Positions 51,622 through 60,064 of a stretch of 64,000 nucleotides of DNA are shown piece by piece. The position numbers and the translations under genes were made by a program. The notes beneath the pieces are model-generated. The model made no database searches and was not told where the DNA came from. It saw only the letters and a program-made list of their open reading frames with translations. The stretch is from Caenispirillum bisanense (GTDB taxonomy: Bacteria; Pseudomonadota; Alphaproteobacteria; Rhodospirillales; UBA2165), in NCBI GenBank assembly GCA_945877815.1, contig CAMDWJ010000002.1:100305-164304 (forward strand), in the 5' to 3' direction. The number at the start of each line of letters is the position of its first letter. Positions within the stretch are counted from its first letter, which is position 1.

Positions 51622-53400
51622 ATGGCTGAATGGCCCAGTCTAACCGCGATGTTTCTCGATCAGGCGGACCGCCTCGGCGATCACTCGTTTCTTTGGGCGA
51701 AGTCGGGTGGCATCTATGCGCCGATAAGCTGGCGCGAAACGAGCGCCCAAGTCCAATCCTTGGCGCGCGCCTTGCGCAGGCTCGGCGTTGTACCCGGCGA
51801 CCGCGTCATGCTGTGTGCCGAGAACCGGCCCGAATGGCTGATCGCCAATCTCGCCGTAATGGCGGCCGGCGCCATCACGGTGCCTGCCTATACGACCAAC
51901 ACGGTCGCCGATCATCACCATATTCTGTCAGACAGCGGCGCCAAAGTGGCCATCGTTTCGACCGCGAAGCTCGCCGAACGGCTCATTCCCGCGGCACAAC
52001 GCGCGGACGATGTCGATGTCGTGATTTCGATGGAAGCGCCGGAAGCCGCGTCGCTGGTGCGCCCGCGCGTGCTCGCCTGGGATGACGTTCTGGCCGACGG
52101 GAGTGCGCGTAGCGACGATGTCGCCGCCTGGGTAACTGAGCGCGGCTTGGACGATACCGCCGTCATCATCTATACGTCGGGCACGGGCGGCGCACCCAAG
52201 GGCGTGATGCTGTCGCACCGCGCGATCCGCCACAATTGCCGGGGGGCCGAGGATGCGTTGCGCGAGATCGGGCTCGGCGAAGATTCGTTCCTCTCCTTTT
52301 TGCCGCTCTCGCATTCCTATGAATTCATGGCTGGGCAGTTTTTCCCCATCCATATCGGCGCCGATATCTATTTCGCCGAAGGGCTCGAATACCTCACCCG
52401 CAACTTGAGCGAAGTGCGTCCCACCATCATGACGGCGGTACCTCGCCTCTACGAGGTCATGCATGGGCGCATCATGCGCGGCATCGAAAAGCAGGGCGGG
52501 CTCAAGGCCAAGCTGTTCCTGAAGGCGGTCGAACTCGGACGGCGTGAGATTGAGCAGCCTGGCAGCCTCGGCTTTTTCGAGCACGTGCTAAACGGACTGC
52601 TCGACAAGCTGGTGCGCGACAAGGTGCGTAAGACCTTCGGCGGACGTCTCAAGGCCCTGGTCTCCGGCGGAGCCCCTTTAAACTACGATATCGGCATATT
52701 CTTCGCGGCTCTCGGCCTGCGCCTGCTGCAAGGCTACGGGCAGACCGAATCTGCCCCGCTGATCAGCGTCAACCGCCCGTTGAAAAACAAGCTACGCACC
52801 GTCGGCCCGCCCGTCATCGATACCGAAGTAAAATTCGCCGAGGACGGCGAAATCCTGATGCGCGGCGAAAACATCATGCAGGGCTATTGGCGCAACCCCG
52901 AAGCAACAAACGAGGCCGTGCGTGACGGCTGGCTGCATACCGGCGATATCGGCCGCTTCGACGCAGACGGCTATATCGAGATTACCGACCGCAAGAAGGA
53001 CATCATCGTCAATTCGGGCGGCGATACGCTGTCGCCGCAGCGAGTCGAGGGGTTCCTGACCGTGCAGCGTGAAATCGCGCAAGCCATGGTGCACGGCGAC
53101 AAGCGCCCGCATCTTGTCGCCGTGATCGTGCCCGATGCCGACTTCGCCGCCGAATGGGCGCGCGCGCACGACAAGCCCAAGGAGCTGGCAATGCTGATCG
53201 GGGAAAAGGATTTCGCCGCGGCCATCGAAGACGCGATCAAGCGGGTGAATGCCGATCTGTCGGTGAACGAGCGCGTGCGCCGCCATATCCTCGCGGCCGA
53301 ACCCTTCACGGTGGACAATGAGATGATGACCCCGACCCTGAAAGTGCGCCGCCACAAGGTCCGCGAACTCTATGGCGCGCGGCTGGAAGCCTTGTACTAG
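51622..53400 (+). CDS. Long-chain acyl-CoA synthetase (AMP-binding)
   Basis: 592 residues from the ATG at 51622, with AGGGAGA upstream; the frame continues 5' without homology. Adenylate-forming motifs: IIYTSGTGGAPKGVMLSH (about 175-192; Gly replaces the usual second Ser/Thr), LLQGYGQTESAPLIS, and GWLHTGDIGRFDADGYIEITDRKKD cut into A7-A8 regions, with the C-terminal Lys in TPTLKVRRHKV. It activates fatty acids for lipid synthesis or oxidation. FadD15-like by overall pattern. Confidence 0.9.
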   Translation: MAEWPSLTAMFLDQADRLGDHSFLWAKSGGIYAPISWRETSAQVQSLARALRRLGVVPGDRVMLCAENRPEWLIANLAVMAAGAITVPAYTTNTVADHHHILSDSGAKVAIVSTAKLAERLIPAAQRADDVDVVISMEAPEAASLVRPRVLAWDDVLADGSARSDDVAAWVTERGLDDTAVIIYTSGTGGAPKGVMLSHRAIRHNCRGAEDALREIGLGEDSFLSFLPLSHSYEFMAGQFFPIHIGADIYFAEGLEYLTRNLSEVRPTIMTAVPRLYEVMHGRIMRGIEKQGGLKAKLFLKAVELGRREIEQPGSLGFFEHVLNGLLDKLVRDKVRKTFGGRLKALVSGGAPLNYDIGIFFAALGLRLLQGYGQTESAPLISVNRPLKNKLRTVGPPVIDTEVKFAEDGEILMRGENIMQGYWRNPEATNEAVRDGWLHTGDIGRFDADGYIEITDRKKDIIVNSGGDTLSPQRVEGFLTVQREIAQAMVHGDKRPHLVAVIVPDADFAAEWARAHDKPKELAMLIGEKDFAAAIEDAIKRVNADLSVNERVRRHILAAEPFTVDNEMMTPTLKVRRHKVRELYGARLEALY

Positions 53401-53427
53401 CAAAAGATGCGAAAATCGGAGCAACCA

Positions 53428-53462
53428 TCACCCCTCAAGGGGGAGAGACAGAGTGGGGGGTA
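53428..53462. repeat. Family C repeat remnant
   Basis: CATCACCCCTCAAGGGGGAGAGACAGAGTGGGGGGTAT, a short relative of the elements at 18371 and 48055, in the gap between convergent genes. Confidence 0.65.
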
Positions 53463-53478
53463 TCGCGCCGTGTAGTCG

Positions 53479-54363
53479 CTACAACACCAACAGCAAGATC
53501 AGCGGCATTGTCGCGAAGCCGATCAGGGTCGACATGAACACCACGCCCGCCACCCCTTCCGGATCGCAATTGTAGCGCGCCGCCATCATGTAGGTGAACA
53601 CAGCGGCCGGCATGCTCATCTGCAAGATCAGCACGCCAGCCTGCACATGGCCGAGCCCAAAGGTCCAGGCCGCAGCCCACGAGGCAACAAAGCCAAGCCC
53701 GAGGCGCACCGCGGTCACGTTCAACGATTGACCGATCTGCCCGACGCGCAAACGGTTCAGCGACACGCCAAGCCCCATCAGCATGAGCGGGATCGCCAGC
53801 TGGCCGATCAGCGCCGCGGCATTGGCGATCCAGGCGGGGAGTTCGGTCCCGGTCTCGACCACCAAAAACGCCGCCGCGACCGCATAAAGCAGCGGCACCT
53901 TGGCGAAATCCTTGAACGAAAACGTCCCCGACGTAATCGCGATGCCGACTGTGAATTGCATCGCAGCCGACACGACGTGCACCACGACAGCCAGGGCCAG
54001 CCCTTGATCGCCGAAGGCCAAATAACAAACCGGTAGGCCGACATTGCCGGTATTGGGCACCATAACCGGCGTGAGATAGGGGCGCAGCGGAATGCGCAGC
54101 ACCCACAAGAGACCGGCGCCGACGACGATCAATGTCATCGTGACCGCAAAGGTCGCCAAAGCAACCTCGCCCACCGCAGTCGGATCGACATGCAGCTTGG
54201 TGAGCGAGGAGAAGATCAGCATCGGCGTCGCGATGTTGAAGGTCAGCGTCGAAACGAAAGCGTTATCGAACGGCTGGCGCGCCTTGGCCCAGGCGAAGCC
54301 GAGCGCGGCCACCACCATGACCGGAGCCAGGACATTAAACAATTGGTACAGGATCGGTGTCAT
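53479..54363 (-). CDS. AEC family transporter (auxin efflux carrier-like)
   Basis: 294 residues with about ten hydrophobic spans. Family signature NTGNVGLPVCYLAFGDQG (about 100-117) in the crossover region, and MPAAVFTYMMAARYNCDPEGVAGVVF near the C terminus. Bacterial members move malonate, malate or amino acids; substrate unknown. Begins 18 bases downstream of pyruvate kinase and may be on the same transcript. Confidence 0.88.
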   Translation of the reverse strand: MTPILYQLFNVLAPVMVVAALGFAWAKARQPFDNAFVSTLTFNIATPMLIFSSLTKLHVDPTAVGEVALATFAVTMTLIVVGAGLLWVLRIPLRPYLTPVMVPNTGNVGLPVCYLAFGDQGLALAVVVHVVSAAMQFTVGIAITSGTFSFKDFAKVPLLYAVAAAFLVVETGTELPAWIANAAALIGQLAIPLMLMGLGVSLNRLRVGQIGQSLNVTAVRLGLGFVASWAAAWTFGLGHVQAGVLILQMSMPAAVFTYMMAARYNCDPEGVAGVVFMSTLIGFATMPLILLLVL

Positions 54364-54381
54364 AAAAGAAGAGCTAGGCTC

Positions 54382-55797
54382 TCAATCGACCCAAACGATC
54401 CGCAGCACATTGGTCGATCCCGGTGTGCCGAACGGAACGCCTGCCGTCACCACGAGGCGCTGGCCGGATGCCGCGAAGCCCTGCTCCTTTGCGATGCCGG
54501 TGGCGTAAGTGACCATATCGGCGAACTGCTCGATCTCGATCGAATGGACCGAATGCACGCCCCAGGCGAGCGCCAGGCGTCGCGCCGTCGTCAGGTCCGG
54601 GGTCAGTCCCAGGATCGGCACGGTGGGGCGCATGCGCGACGCGCGCAGGGTCGTCGAACCGGTCCGCGTGAAAGTGACGATCGCCGCCGCCCCGATGCTC
54701 TGGGCAACCTGACCGGCAGCTTCGGTGATCGCATCGGCGGCTGAGCCGCTGCCGCCGCGCCGGTCGCGATTTACGTAGGTGCGGTAACTCGGATCCCGCT
54801 CCACACGGCGGATGATGCGATCCATCATCGAGACCGCCTCAAGGGGATATTTGCCGGCTGCCGTCTCGGCCGACAGCATCACCGCGTCGGCGCCATCGAA
54901 TACGGCAGTCGCCACGTCGGAGGCTTCGGCGCGCGTCGGGGTCGGCGCATTAATCATGGATTCGAGCATCTGGGTTGCGACGATCACCGGCTTGCCGGCC
55001 TCGCGCGCCGCCCGGATGATCTGTTTTTGCAGGCTCGGCACGTCCTCGGGCGGAGCTTCGACACCGAGATCGCCGCGCGCCACCATGACCGCATCGGTCT
55101 GTTCGACGATCTCGTCGAGATGCTGGATCGCCAGCGGCTTTTCGAGCTTCACCAGAACCGAGGCACGGCCGGCAATCAGTTTGCGCGCTTCGGCAACGTC
55201 GTCGGGCCGCTGCACGAAGGACAGCGCGATGTAATCGGCACCCATGTCGAGCGCGAAGGACAGATCGCGTCGGTCTTTGGCCGTCAAAGCCGCGATCGGC
55301 AGGAGAGCGCCGGGAATATTCACACCCTTGTGGTTGCTGAGCGGCCCGCCGACCGTGACCCGGGTTTGGATCTTGTCCTTCTCGACCCCGGTGACCTCGA
55401 GCCTGATCTTGCCGTCGTCCAGCAACAGATCGAGGCCCGGCTCCAGCGAGGACAGGATTTCCGGATTGGAAATCGACACGCGGTTCTCGTCGCCCGGTGT
55501 CAAATCGGCGTCGAGTTGGAAGGAGGCGCCCGCAAGCAGTTCGATCCGGCCCGCGGCGAAATCGCCGACGCGGATTTTTGGGCCTTGGAGATCGGCCATC
55601 ACGCCGATGGGGCGACCGAATTTAGCTTCCACCTCGCGGATGAAGCCATAACGCTCGGCATGCTCGGCGTGCGTTCCGTGGCTGAAATTCAGACGAAAAA
55701 CGTCTGTTCCGGCTTCGAACAGGCGCTGGATGGCCTCGCGGCTCGAGCTCGCGGGCCCGAGAGTCGAGACGATTTTTACTGCGCGTTCGCGCCGCAT
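54382..55797 (-). CDS. pyk: Pyruvate kinase
   Basis: 471 residues. Motifs: KIVSTLGPASSS at the start, FRLNFSHGTHAEH, the active-site VLVKLEKPLAIQHLDEIV and DAVMVARGDLGVEAP, then MLSAETAAGKYPLEAV. The C-terminal regulatory domain is complete. Converts PEP and ADP to pyruvate and ATP. Divergent from the Lys/Ala-rich gene at 55923. Confidence 0.96.
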   Translation of the reverse strand: MRRERAVKIVSTLGPASSSREAIQRLFEAGTDVFRLNFSHGTHAEHAERYGFIREVEAKFGRPIGVMADLQGPKIRVGDFAAGRIELLAGASFQLDADLTPGDENRVSISNPEILSSLEPGLDLLLDDGKIRLEVTGVEKDKIQTRVTVGGPLSNHKGVNIPGALLPIAALTAKDRRDLSFALDMGADYIALSFVQRPDDVAEARKLIAGRASVLVKLEKPLAIQHLDEIVEQTDAVMVARGDLGVEAPPEDVPSLQKQIIRAAREAGKPVIVATQMLESMINAPTPTRAEASDVATAVFDGADAVMLSAETAAGKYPLEAVSMMDRIIRRVERDPSYRTYVNRDRRGGSGSAADAITEAAGQVAQSIGAAAIVTFTRTGSTTLRASRMRPTVPILGLTPDLTTARRLALAWGVHSVHSIEIEQFADMVTYATGIAKEQGFAASGQRLVVTAGVPFGTPGSTNVLRIVWVD

Positions 55798-55922
55798 GAG
55801 CCCCGCACCTATTGTAAATGCACCTCATTCTGAGATGAATCGCTCCGCCAAGTCACGCAATAAAACTTTGAAACCCTTGACCTTTTTATTACGTAGCGTG
55901 CCTTGATCGGCTAAGATGCGCC

Positions 55923-56354
55923 ATGTTTGGATTCTTCTCGAAAAAGAAAAAATCGGCCAAGCCGGACGCGAAAAAGAAGGCCGCGAGCGAAGTGCCCGCG
56001 GCCAAAAAGCCCGTTCCTCAGATCGCGGCACCTGTAAAGGCGACAGCCAAGGCCGCGCCGGAAAAACCAGCAACCAAGGCCGACTCGCTGAAGACCGCGA
56101 TCGCCGCCTTGGAAGACGAAGCTCCGTCCCCCGTCTCGGCGGGCGCCACCCTCGATCGCGCAAAGGATGCCTTGGACAAGCGGGCCACTATGCCAACGGA
56201 TCGCAAGGCGCTGATCGAACAGGCGCTGGCGATCCAGAAGACCCAGGCGAAGCTGCTCGACAAGCTCCCCGAGGAGACCCGTCAGAAGCTACGCACCCTG
56301 GCGATGAAAGCCTTCGTGATCGACGAAGCGCAGGCCAAGAAAAAACTTCATTAA
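55923..56354 (+). CDS. Hypothetical Lys/Ala-rich protein
   Basis: 143 residues. A basic, disordered N terminus (MFGFFSKKKKSAKPDAKKKA) is followed by PAAKKP-type low complexity up to about residue 75, then a helical conserved-looking domain (DRKALIEQALAIQKTQAKLL, EETRQKLRTLAMKAF). The MFGFF-KKK start could attach to membranes electrostatically. It converges on, and overlaps by 4 bases, the metalloprotease gene. Family not recognised. Confidence 0.72.
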   Translation: MFGFFSKKKKSAKPDAKKKAASEVPAAKKPVPQIAAPVKATAKAAPEKPATKADSLKTAIAALEDEAPSPVSAGATLDRAKDALDKRATMPTDRKALIEQALAIQKTQAKLLDKLPEETRQKLRTLAMKAFVIDEAQAKKKLH

Positions 56355-57364
56355 GGCAGAACGTCGATCCACGAGACGGGACCGCTTGCTGTCGCGGTCG
56401 CTAGGCACCGCTCGCTCGTGTCGACAATCAGAAAATTATGTCCGACCCAAGTCTGCTGCGTGCTGAGTGCACCCGGCGCAATGGTCCAATTGTCACGCCG
56501 CTCACCTTTAAAATCGATCCAGGTAAGCTTGATCGGCTCATCGCGTCCATTGCGGATCGCCAATCGGGTGCGCCGATCCGATAGCAGCGAGGCGACCGGA
56601 GATTCGCACGCGTGATTGATACCCTTGGTCTCGCGCACGGCGATGGGCACGGTGTCCTCCCATGCGGCGCGCACCGCCGCGAACCCAATCGGATCGTAAG
56701 ACTGCAAATCGGCGCGATTGAACGGGAAATAGTCATTGGAACCGAAATAAGCTTCCGAGAGTTCGGCGAAATATTCCTTGTGGTTCGTGAGTGCGTATGA
56801 GCGTTTCGATCCTCCGCCTTTGTAGGCGACCGACCGGTGCAATCCGGTTTGAATCGCGTTCTCGAAGGCGTTCGCAATTGATCGGTCATCAAAGCCGAGG
56901 ACAATCTCATGATAGGCGTGCGCGAATTCATGCAGGACTTGAGCGTATACGCCTTGCAGCCGATTGACATAGTACTGTGCGTTTCGAATCTTGATGGATC
57001 CCCGTTGGGCCGGCGGATAGCCGTTGTTCTCCGGCCATGTGCTTCCAGTGGGATGATGGACGAGTTGCTGCTCCTCGCCCGGCGATTTGGGTTCGATCCA
57101 GATCACGACGCGGCGCAATTCGGCAACGCGCACCGCCGGCACCCGACCGACAATGTCCTTGAGCTGCGCGCGCAGGACGTCAAGGGTCGTACGAGCAAGC
57201 GAGGGGTTGTCCTTGATCAAGGCCGCATTCAGCTCGACCGACCATCCCTCGAACTCGAGGCGGCAATAACGCCCATCATAGGAGGGGACATTGCAATCGA
57301 CGGGCGCGCTACGCCCGGCCGTCGGCCAGAACACCAATGCCAGCAGAAGTAGGGCGATTCTCAC
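56351..57364 (-). CDS. Secreted HExxH metalloprotease with C-terminal VHL-like beta domain
   Basis: 337 residues. Signal peptide (IALLLLALVFWPTAGRSA, about 1-20). Zinc site HEFAH at 145-149 within LHEFAHAYHE, with Glu201 in NHKEYFAELSEAYFG as the likely third ligand; this NHKEYFAE...SEAYFG pattern is found in the anthrax lethal factor-like group. Residues about 262-325 (RLAIRNGRDEPIKLTWIDF, then APG...T..GHNFLIVD) match the von Hippel-Lindau beta domain, including the xWxDFxGE core and PGxxxxxxTxxGHxFLxxD. Four Cys (24, 34, 253, 320) may form disulfides. Third gene of the ECF sigma/anti-sigma operon, 6 bases after the anti-sigma gene. Substrate unknown. Confidence 0.8.
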   Translation of the reverse strand: MRIALLLLALVFWPTAGRSAPVDCNVPSYDGRYCRLEFEGWSVELNAALIKDNPSLARTTLDVLRAQLKDIVGRVPAVRVAELRRVVIWIEPKSPGEEQQLVHHPTGSTWPENNGYPPAQRGSIKIRNAQYYVNRLQGVYAQVLHEFAHAYHEIVLGFDDRSIANAFENAIQTGLHRSVAYKGGGSKRSYALTNHKEYFAELSEAYFGSNDYFPFNRADLQSYDPIGFAAVRAAWEDTVPIAVRETKGINHACESPVASLLSDRRTRLAIRNGRDEPIKLTWIDFKGERRDNWTIAPGALSTQQTWVGHNFLIVDTSERCLATATASGPVSWIDVLP

Positions 57365-57370
57365 GGCGGA

Positions 57371-58153
57371 TTAGTTCGACAGCTGCTCGTAGACCGTCGT
57401 CGAGATGCGGTGCAATTCCTCGCGTTCCATAGAACCGACCAGTGCATAGGCCAAGGGGGCATCGATCCAATAGAACATTGCGGTATCGTCTTCGCGCACG
57501 AAACGGAAGGCGGTGTGTTCGGACGAGGTGGCGCCGCGCACATAGAGCGTCAGGCGGCGCATCGACTTGTCCTGATACATGAAATGCGCGGCCGGTTGCC
57601 CGTCCGCCGCCGGCAGCAAACGGCCACCGACCAGTTCGAAGCCGAGCGGCGAGAGCGCCGGCGCCTTCACCGGATGGCCGAGGCGCTTGGACAGCCATTG
57701 GACGAGATGCTGTTCCTCGGCCGCCACGACCTCGACCGGATGGCGCACCTCCGGCGTATAGACCCGGTGCGCCGAAATCGCGAATGCCTTGAAATCCGGC
57801 GTGGCGGACGCAACGGCGATATTTTCTCGGCCGAGATCCTTCACCGACCACCCGAGCGCCGCGCCGGCAACGAACAGCACGATCCCCGCCGCCGCAACCC
57901 AGGCCGGGCGGGTATAGCGCGGGCGCACCGTTACCGCCGCGGCGAGGATGCCTTCGGGGATGCGTTCCTCGAGGATCGAATCGAAAGATTCGCGCAGCAG
58001 GCGGTTCTGATGCCGATAGGCCGTGACCGTCAACGCGTCTGTGCTGTCGTCGAGCAAATGAAGCTCGACCGCGTCGCGTCGGTTCGGATCCATCTGCCCA
58101 TCGACATAACGATGGATATCCTCCTCGGTGACCGGGCGTGCCATCTCGGCCAT
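57371..58153 (-). CDS. Transmembrane anti-sigma factor
   Basis: 260 residues. The cytoplasmic N-terminal part TEEDIHRYVDGQMDPNRRDAVELHL is the anti-sigma helical pattern, without the zinc HxxxCxxC of ZAS proteins. One membrane span (about 82-104, PAWVAAAGIVLFVAGAALGW), then a ~150-residue periplasmic domain that may sense the envelope. The ATG overlaps the original sigma stop by one base (TAATG), showing tight coupling with the full-length sigma frame. It should sequester the ECF sigma factor. Confidence 0.85.
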   Translation of the reverse strand: MAEMARPVTEEDIHRYVDGQMDPNRRDAVELHLLDDSTDALTVTAYRHQNRLLRESFDSILEERIPEGILAAAVTVRPRYTRPAWVAAAGIVLFVAGAALGWSVKDLGRENIAVASATPDFKAFAISAHRVYTPEVRHPVEVVAAEEQHLVQWLSKRLGHPVKAPALSPLGFELVGGRLLPAADGQPAAHFMYQDKSMRRLTLYVRGATSSEHTAFRFVREDDTAMFYWIDAPLAYALVGSMEREELHRISTTVYEQLSN

Positions 58154-58662
58154 TATTTCACTCTGCGCAGCGCCGGAGATTCGACACCGTCGATCATCCG
58201 ACGCAGGCTTTGGCGCGCACGCGACAGCCGCTACATGACGGTGCCGAGCGGAATATCAAGAATTTGCGCGACCTCGCGGTAGGCCAAACCTTCGAGCGCG
58301 ACCAGCACCAACACCTCAACCTGTTCGCTCGGCAATTCGCGCATCGCCACGGTCAAATCGCGCACCATCACCGAGTCGGTCTGCGAGGGTGCCTGGACCA
58401 GGCGATCCTCGACATCGTCGATATTCGTCTCAGTGCCTCGGCGGATCGAGCGGCGCACCGCGTTGACGTGAAGATTGTGCATGATGGTGAACAGCCAGCG
58501 ACGCATATCGGTGCCGCTCTGCCATAGATTAAGACGCGACAGGGCACGCTCCAACGTGTCCTGAACCAGATCGTCGGCGCGCGACCGGTCAGATAACAAG
58601 GCAACAGCATAGCGCCGCAATCTGGGTACTTCGCGCAAGACCGCCTCAACCTTTTCGGACAC
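58153..58662 (-). pseudogene. ECF sigma factor with TAG stop inside region 4.2
   Basis: Start GTG at 58662, AGGAAGG seven bases upstream; a GTG at 58689 is an alternative. Region 2 (DDLVQDTLERALSRLNLWQ, DMRRWLFTIMHNLHVNAVRR) and region 4 (MRELPSEQVEVLVLVALEGL) are clear. The frame stops at TAG 58231-58233 after IPLGTVM, but continues in the same frame as RLSRARQSLRRMIDGVES to a TAA at 58153 that couples to the anti-sigma ATG. Relatives read GTVMSRLSRAR, so TCG to TAG is the simplest change. The truncated 143-residue product lacks most of the -35 recognition helix and should not recognise its promoters. Candidate autoregulated promoter GGAAT-N17-GTT lies upstream near 58740-58715. Confidence 0.85.
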
Positions 58663-58804
58663 TTGGGCCTTCCTTTGACCGGACGTCACCGGATGGTTCC
58701 CATTCTAGCGGTGAACACGAGGGAACGCAGGTTATTCCAAATAGGGCACACGGAAAATATCTTTCGCAAAACCGTTTGGCCGAAAGGCCCGTTCAGCGGC
58801 CCGA

Positions 58805-59983
58805 TCAATGGCCGAGTTCGCGCATGGCCCGGTCGAGCCCGCCCAGTGTCAGGGGATACATCCGCCCCCTCATCAATTGGCGCAGGATGCCGATCGACGG
58901 TGAATTATCCCAATATTTCTCAGCCACCGGATTGAGCCAGACCGCGCGCGAATAGACATCGAGCACGCGCCGCATCCATTCGGTTCCAGGCTCCTCGTTC
59001 ATATGTTCGACGCTACCGCCCGGATAGGTAATCTCGTAGGGGCTCATGGTCGCGTCGCCGACGAAGATCAATTTGTAATCGGCCGGATATGTGTGGATCA
59101 GGTCCCACGTCGCCTGGGGCTCGTTATGGCGGCGGCGATTGTCGGACCAGATACGCTCGTAGAGGCAATTGTGGAAATAGCGGTATTCCAGATGCTTGAA
59201 TTCGGACCGCACCGCCGAGAACAGTTCCTCGCAGACCTTGATATGGCCATCCATCGAGCCGCCGACATCGAACAGGATCAGCACCTTCACCGAATTGTGG
59301 CGCTCGGGCACCATCTTGAGATCGAGGATACCGGCATTATGCGCGGTCGCACGGATGGTGTCGGGCAGATCGAGTTCGGTCGCAGCACCCTCGCGCGCGA
59401 AACGGCGCAGGCGGCGCAGTGCCATCTTGATGTTGCGGGTGCCGATTTCGACCGAATCGTCGAGGTTCTTGTAAAGCCTTTGATCCCAGACCTTGACCGC
59501 GCGGCCGTGCCGCCCCTCGTCCTGGCCCATGCGCACCCCTTCGGGGTTGTAGCCGAAGGCGCCGAACGGCGAGGTGCCGGCGGTGCCGATCATCTTGGAG
59601 CCACCCTGGTGGCGCTTGGTCTGCTCTTCGAGGCGTTTCTTCAGCGTCTCCATCAATTCGTCCCAGCCCATCGCCTTGAGCTTGGCCATTTCCTCGGCGC
59701 TGAGCACGCGTTCGGCGAGCTTGCGCAGCCAGTCTTCCGGAATTTTCGCCTTCTCGTCGGGCTCGGAGAGGAATTCGAGCCCCTTGAAGCAGGTGCCGAA
59801 CACGCGGTCGAATTTGTCGAGGTTGCGTTCGTCCTTCACGAGACATGAGCGGCTGAGATAATAGAAATCGTCGACCTTGTAGGCCGCGATATTGTGCTTC
59901 ATCGCCTCGATGAGGGTAAGATACTCGCGCAATGAGGCCGGAACGCCGGCTTGTTTGAGGGACAGGAAGAACTCGACGAACAT
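58805..59983 (-). CDS. CoxE-like VWA domain protein
   Basis: 392 residues from the ATG at 59983 (MFVEFFLSLKQAGVPASLREYL). The N-terminal helical part is followed by a von Willebrand A domain with the MIDAS motif DVGGSMDG (about residue 245). Such proteins work with the adjacent MoxR AAA+ ATPase as a chaperone pair for metal insertion or complex assembly (CoxD/CoxE, ViaA/RavA types). The target is not evident. Third gene of alaS-moxR-coxE. Confidence 0.9.
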   Translation of the reverse strand: MFVEFFLSLKQAGVPASLREYLTLIEAMKHNIAAYKVDDFYYLSRSCLVKDERNLDKFDRVFGTCFKGLEFLSEPDEKAKIPEDWLRKLAERVLSAEEMAKLKAMGWDELMETLKKRLEEQTKRHQGGSKMIGTAGTSPFGAFGYNPEGVRMGQDEGRHGRAVKVWDQRLYKNLDDSVEIGTRNIKMALRRLRRFAREGAATELDLPDTIRATAHNAGILDLKMVPERHNSVKVLILFDVGGSMDGHIKVCEELFSAVRSEFKHLEYRYFHNCLYERIWSDNRRRHNEPQATWDLIHTYPADYKLIFVGDATMSPYEITYPGGSVEHMNEEPGTEWMRRVLDVYSRAVWLNPVAEKYWDNSPSIGILRQLMRGRMYPLTLGGLDRAMRELGH

Positions 59984-59999
59984 GCGCCTAGGCCCCGGC

Positions 60000-60058
60000 C
60001 TCATGTTTCAACAGGCTCAACATGAGGGCCTCATCCTGAACTTGTCGAAGGAGAGGCC
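60000..60058. repeat. Family A intergenic repeats
   Basis: CCTCATGTTTCAACAGGCTCAACATGAGG and CCTCATCCTGAACTTGTCGAAGGAGAGG, two diverged family A copies side by side in the gap between the MoxR and CoxE-type genes. Confidence 0.8.
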
Positions 60059-60064
60059 CACCAT

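Noticed and set aside
16284..58233. Stop-codon reassignment or recoding of TAA/TAG
   Set aside because: Intact neighbouring genes end normally with TAA, TAG and TGA; only two genes are affected and by different stops; no recoding hairpin context is evident.
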